The position numbers and the translations under genes were made by a program. From assembly GCF_003075455.1 (NCBI RefSeq), contig NZ_QDAE01000004.1, positions 62,001 through 126,000 of the forward strand: 64,000 bases of DNA, in the 5' to 3' direction. Under the pieces are notes generated by a model that saw only the letters and a list, made by a program, of their open reading frames with translations, was not told where the DNA came from and ran no database searches. Source of the stretch: Arthrobacter sp. Bz4. Lineage in GTDB: Bacteria; Actinomycetota; Actinomycetes; Actinomycetales; Micrococcaceae. Positions 60,713 through 64,000 of this stretch are shown piece by piece; the first letter of the stretch is position 1, and the number at the start of each line of letters is the position of its first letter.

Positions 60713-60750
60713 AAAAAAGAGGGGCGGCCCGGGTAGCCGGGCCGCCCCTC
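60713..60750 (-). terminator. Rho-independent terminator of the GlcD-type gene
   Basis: A 14-bp perfect G/C stem (60719-60732 with 60737-60750) and GTAG loop. On the minus strand it is followed by TTTTTTGT (60718-60711). It lies 9 nt past the oxidase stop. Confidence 0.93.
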
Positions 60751-60759
60751 GCGAGAGAC

Positions 60760-62124
60760 CTAGATGGCCTTGCCGGGGTTGAGGAGTCCGTGTGGGTCGA
60801 TAGCGTCCTTGATGGACCGCATCACGTCGAGGGATACCTCGCCCAGTTCGGGCAGCAGCCAGTCACGCTTGAGCAGCCCGATGCCGTGTTCCCCGGTGAG
60901 GGTGCCGCCGAGGCTCTTCGCCAGGTAGAACATCTCGCCGAGTGCGACCTTCGCCGGCCCCTCGGTGACCGAGTCCTCGGGATTCAGGACCAGCATGGGG
61001 TGCAGATTGCCGTCCGACGCGTGGACCACCGAGTAGATCCGCACCCCGGTGCGCTCGGAAATGTCCTTCAACCCGACCGCCACCTCGGCCAGCCGGCCCC
61101 GCGGCACGCCGATATCGCCGATGGACACCCGGCCCAGTTTCTCCAGGCAGGGAATGGCTTCCCGGCGGGCGGTAATGAGTTCCGCGGCGTGTTCGTCGTC
61201 CTTCGCTTTCTCAATCGAGGTGGCGAACGGCCTGATGGCCTCGATCAGCACATCCTGTTCCAGATGGGCGCCGTACCCGTCGGTCTGAGCCAGCAGGAAC
61301 GCTCCGCCCTGCGACCGGTAGGTGGTGCCCATCGCCATATCAATCGCCTCGAGCGTCTGGCCGTCGATCAGCTCCAGCATGGACGGCTGAATCCGGGACG
61401 CGATGACCGCCGATGCCGCCTGCGCCGCGGTGGCGAAGTCCGGGAAAAAGGCCGCGACGGTCGCCGTCGCCACCGGGAGCGGGCGGAGCCGCAGCGTCGC
61501 CTCGGTGACGACGCCGAGCGTACCCTCGGAGCCGACGATCAAGGCGTTGAGGTCATACCCCGAGACGCCTTTCATGGTTTCGCGGCCGGTCCGGAGCTGA
61601 CGGCCATCGGCGAGCACCACGTTCAGTGACAGCACCGCGTCCCGGGTGACACCGTATTTCGCGCAGCGCATGCCGCCGGCGTTGGTGGCGACGTTGCCGC
61701 CGATCGAGCAGATGGATGTGCTGGCCGGATCCGGCGCGTAGAACAGTCCGTATTCTCCGACGGCGGCGTTCAGGTCGGCGTTCAGGACTCCGGGTTCGAC
61801 GACGGCGAGCTGCTCTACCGGGTCGATGCGCAGGATTTTGTTCATCCGGGATACGTCGAGGACCACCTCGCCGGACCGTGCGGAGGCACCGGCGGCCAGC
61901 CCGGTGCCAGCACCACGCGTGACGATCGGGGTACGGTGGGCGGCGGCCAGCCGGAGGGTGGAAACGACGTCGTCGGTGGTCTCGGCGAAGACAACCCCGT
62001 CCGGCAGGGACTGCGAAACGTAGCCGGAGCGGTCGGTACTCGCATCGCGCCGGTCTGCTTCGGACAGGGAAGCTGACCGTGCCCCGGCCAGGACGGCTGA
62101 TGTGGAGCTGGTGTGCAGTGACAT
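60760..62124 (-). CDS. GlcD/D-lactate dehydrogenase-type FAD-linked oxidase
   Basis: 454 residues. The FAD-binding PCMH domain has VTRGAGTGLAAGASARSGEV, PDPASTSICSIGGNVATNAG and ALIVGSEGTLGVVTEATL. The FAD-oxidase C domain has VHASDGNLHPMLVLNP and the catalytic GGTLTGEHGIGLLKRDWLLP, ending DPHGLLNPGKAI. It oxidises D-lactate, glycolate or another 2-hydroxyacid; no GlcE/GlcF partners are adjacent, so it probably acts alone like D-lactate dehydrogenase. It is convergent with lactate permease and shares a TTCCACA-type motif with it, supporting a lactate/glycolate role. Confidence 0.9.
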   Translation of the reverse strand: MSLHTSSTSAVLAGARSASLSEADRRDASTDRSGYVSQSLPDGVVFAETTDDVVSTLRLAAAHRTPIVTRGAGTGLAAGASARSGEVVLDVSRMNKILRIDPVEQLAVVEPGVLNADLNAAVGEYGLFYAPDPASTSICSIGGNVATNAGGMRCAKYGVTRDAVLSLNVVLADGRQLRTGRETMKGVSGYDLNALIVGSEGTLGVVTEATLRLRPLPVATATVAAFFPDFATAAQAASAVIASRIQPSMLELIDGQTLEAIDMAMGTTYRSQGGAFLLAQTDGYGAHLEQDVLIEAIRPFATSIEKAKDDEHAAELITARREAIPCLEKLGRVSIGDIGVPRGRLAEVAVGLKDISERTGVRIYSVVHASDGNLHPMLVLNPEDSVTEGPAKVALGEMFYLAKSLGGTLTGEHGIGLLKRDWLLPELGEVSLDVMRSIKDAIDPHGLLNPGKAI

Positions 62125-62179
62125 TGGCGTAAAACCCCTTTGTTGTACGGATCAGCGGTGATCAATGACGATGCGTTTA

Positions 62180-62193
62180 TTCGCATTGTGGAA
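62180..62193. promoter_or_regulatory. TTCGCATTGTGGAA motif upstream of the GlcD-type gene
   Basis: Its right half TTGTGGAA matches the palindrome before lctP (ATGTGGAA); the left half is degenerate. It is 56 nt upstream of the oxidase start. The rest of the 240-bp gap up to 62364 shows only the presumed promoter and two copies of GGGTCAATG. Confidence 0.45.
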
Positions 62194-62364
62194 GAACACT
62201 TCTGCTGATTGGATAAAATCCTAGGGGGTCTCACGGGGTGGGTCAATGTAGCTGCGCCGAATGCCCTCGCCTGTGCGACGGAAGGATGCCACTGCCCCGA
62301 ACCCAGGACCAAACCGGGCGGGTCAATGAAACGCGGCCGGGGGTCGCGCTGCGGCGCAGTTCGC

Positions 62365-63066
62365 CTACGCTACAGCCGAGGCCTGACTATTCGCCGGGCT
62401 GTACTCGGCCCGGACCAGGATGGGGAGGTGGTCTGAAGCGCCGCGCGGCAGGGTCTCAACGCTCTGGATGTCCAGCCCGCGGGAGGTCGCGAAATCGAAG
62501 TGCCCCCGGAAGACTCGGTACCGGGTATAGGTCCTCAGATCGCTGAGCGACAGGTCGTACCCGGAGTCCTTCATATGCCTGGTGAGACGCTGCGTGAAGA
62601 ACGGGTAGTTGAAATCGCCCAGCATGAGGGTCGCCACTCCAGTGCCCATCCCGAGGAGCTCGGCGTGCGAGGCATGGATCTGTTTGCGGCGCAACGAATT
62701 CGACGCCGTCAGCGGAGCAGCGTGGAAGGATCCCACCACGAGGCCTTGATTGGTCTGGTTCTCGATCAACTGGAGGCCGATCAGTCGCTCATGTGCGGGA
62801 GCGAGCACTCGGTCGTGAAGCGACTTTTTCAGCATCATCGCCCTGGTATGAAGGGCGGTGAAGCGCTCTTCCCGATAGTAGAGGGCAAGCCCGAGCCGGT
62901 TTTCCCGCGTGGCAATCGCCAACTGCAGGTCGCCCACGGTTGCCGGCAGATCGGAGGCATCGCACTCCTGAAGGCACAGCAGATCGACTGCGTACCGCTG
63001 GACAAGGTCCTCCAGCTCATCGCTGGCCTTGTGTTCGCGCAGGTTGTAACTGATGGCCCGTATCAG
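62365..63066 (-). CDS. Endonuclease/exonuclease/phosphatase (EEP) family protein, probable CTG start
   Basis: 233 residues of the EEP fold: ISYNLREHKASDELEDL, DLLCLQECD with the metal-binding Glu, MLGDFNYPFFTQRL with Asp-Asn, and the terminal GASDHLPILVRAEY with Asp-His. The first conventional start (GTG 62937) would delete the Asn and Glu metal-site motifs. Reading back, the conserved N-terminus begins LIRAISYNL at CTG 63066, placed 7 nt after a perfect AAGGAG, with no ATG, GTG or TTG in between. CTG is therefore the likely start codon. It could act on DNA, RNA or phospholipid; function unknown. Divergent from mscS. Confidence 0.83.
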   Translation of the reverse strand: MIRAISYNLREHKASDELEDLVQRYAVDLLCLQECDASDLPATVGDLQLAIATRENRLGLALYYREERFTALHTRAMMLKKSLHDRVLAPAHERLIGLQLIENQTNQGLVVGSFHAAPLTASNSLRRKQIHASHAELLGMGTGVATLMLGDFNYPFFTQRLTRHMKDSGYDLSLSDLRTYTRYRVFRGHFDFATSRGLDIQSVETLPRGASDHLPILVRAEYSPANSQASAVA

Positions 63067-63243
63067 GTGAACACTCCTTCATCTGGCTGATGACAGCAGG
63101 ATTATTGTACGCACCTCAACGATAGACAGGGTAGGAGGGCTAATTGGTCTGGCGGCAGAAAACAGATCACTGACTGAGCTTGCCGCCCGGGTCGTCTCGG
63201 CGCGCCTTCGTGGCATCGAAGCATGCTGTGCTTGGCTCAGCAG

Positions 63244-64000
63244 ATGGGTGATGAGCAAACCAGTGCCGCGGTCGAAGTTTTTGGTACGTCGATTAGCCTG
63301 ATTGATGTGCTGACCGCCGTTGGCATCCTGGTTGCGGCTGGTGTGACGGCGTTCGTGCTGCGCAGAATCATTTTGCGTCGCTCCCGCACCCAGCAGAGCA
63401 CCCATCTCTCAACCTGGTACACCCTGTCACGGCTGGTTGCCTACACCGTTCTGGCGGTCGGCTTCTTCCTGGCGATTTCAGCGCTCGGGGTGCCGCTGAG
63501 TGACTTCGCCGTGTTGGCTGGCGCACTGGGGGTGGGCCTCGGTTTTGGGCTACAGGCAATATTCAGCAACTTCATTTCGGGCGTGGTGCTGCTGCTCGAT
63601 AAGTCGCTGAAGATCGGCGATTTTGTGGAACTCGAGTCCGGCGTGACCGGCGAGGTGCGCGACATCAAGATCCGAGCGACGACGATCGTCACCAACGACA
63701 ACATTGACATCCTGGTTCCGAACTCCGAGTTTGTCTCCGGCCGGGTGGTGAACTGGACTCACCGTGACGTGCTGCGGCGACTTCGCGTGCCCTTTGGGGT
63801 TGCCTACGGCACGGAAAAGAACGTGGTGAAGAAAGCGGCCCTCGAAGCGGCCGCAGCCGTGCCCTTCACCCTTCACCTCGACGGCCCCCAGCGGCCGCAA
63901 GTCTGGCTCAGCAAGTTCGATACGAGCTCGCTGAACTTCGAACTGGTCGTCTGGCTCAACCCCGAGGCCACCAAGAAACCGGTGGCCGTGACGGCGGCGT
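63244..64000 (+). CDS. MscS-type mechanosensitive channel, C-terminus cut by window edge
   Basis: About 252 residues are visible. An N-terminal helix (LIDVLTAVGILVAAGVTAFV) and a second (LVAYTVLAVGFFLAISALGV) precede the pore helix DFAVLAGALGVGLGFGLQAI with its Gly/Ala packing pattern. The beta domain follows, including LDKSLKIGDFVELESGVTGE and ILVPNSEFVSGRVVNWTHRD. MscS channels open under membrane tension to release osmolytes. ATG 63244 is used; an in-frame ATG at 63223 is possible, and neither has a clear ribosome site. The frame is open at the window end. Confidence 0.9.
   Translation, partial: MGDEQTSAAVEVFGTSISLIDVLTAVGILVAAGVTAFVLRRIILRRSRTQQSTHLSTWYTLSRLVAYTVLAVGFFLAISALGVPLSDFAVLAGALGVGLGFGLQAIFSNFISGVVLLLDKSLKIGDFVELESGVTGEVRDIKIRATTIVTNDNIDILVPNSEFVSGRVVNWTHRDVLRRLRVPFGVAYGTEKNVVKKAALEAAAAVPFTLHLDGPQRPQVWLSKFDTSSLNFELVVWLNPEATKKPVAVTAA

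Overview
The window is visibly G+C-rich DNA with densely packed genes and mixed ATG/GTG starts. It reads as the chromosome of an Actinobacterium, most likely a Micrococcaceae/Arthrobacter-like soil bacterium. The clues are a secreted Rpf-type lysozyme-like factor with a LysM domain, an actinobacterial aconitase, DUF4383, DUF3817 and DUF6457 proteins, a glutathione-independent formaldehyde dehydrogenase, and many IclR/GntR/ArsR-controlled catabolic genes. The assignment is by gene content only; there is no rRNA or tRNA gene in the window to test it. I see no prophage, transposase or CRISPR array.

Layout. 1-5.6 kb: a truncated type III polyketide synthase, an SRPBCC protein, two lipoproteins and tex. 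5.6-9.6 kb: an unusual repeat-fed terminator, rpf, a thioesterase, fdhA and a DUF4383 membrane protein. 9.6-15.5 kb: a UvrA-like ATPase and a SWIM/SNF2 helicase. 15.6-20.1 kb: a secreted protein, a frameshifted M15-like zinc peptidase, cspA with a structured leader, and a BenE transporter divergent from an XRE-cupin regulator. 20.1-25.4 kb: a RecB-like nuclease/helicase and small housekeeping genes. 25.4-34.4 kb: a redox block comprising a YdiJ-like FAD/Fe-S dehydrogenase, glycerol dehydrogenase, ABM monooxygenase, IclR regulator, GMC oxidoreductase with gluconate-dehydrogenase subunit 3, and a zinc alcohol dehydrogenase. 34.7-43.8 kb: aconitase with a GntR regulator, a flavin monooxygenase, DUF6457, an FdhF/YdeP molybdoenzyme and a class I amidotransferase. 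44-48.8 kb: a four-carbon sugar-acid operon (KdgT-like transporter, DUF1537 kinase, PdxA2-type dehydrogenase) with a GntR/UTRA regulator. 48.9-51.8 kb: an amidase, a heme-oxygenase-like diiron protein coupled to a CDGSH protein, and a GNAT. 52-58.4 kb: an Old Yellow Enzyme with a divergent ArsR regulator, PAP2, NERD, HNH, DoxX and a methyltransferase. 58.5-64 kb: lactate permease, a GlcD-type FAD oxidase, an EEP nuclease and a truncated MscS channel.

The most unusual material is between the genes. Four 64-bp palindromic elements of identical length share AAGTGG/CCACTT ends (about 34.6, 38.5, 40.5 and 60.6 kb). A second family is built from runs of TGCATGC (44.0, 51.9 and 55.9 kb). A 20-bp tandem repeat supplies several alternative left arms to one terminator stem. 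Candidate operators pair several regulators with their neighbours, and a shared motif links the lactate permease to the FAD oxidase.

Two genes appear to start at CTG (28230 and 63066, minus strand). At least two genes (the M15-like peptidase and kdgT) contain single-base frameshifts at G/C runs; these are either young pseudogenes or assembly errors.
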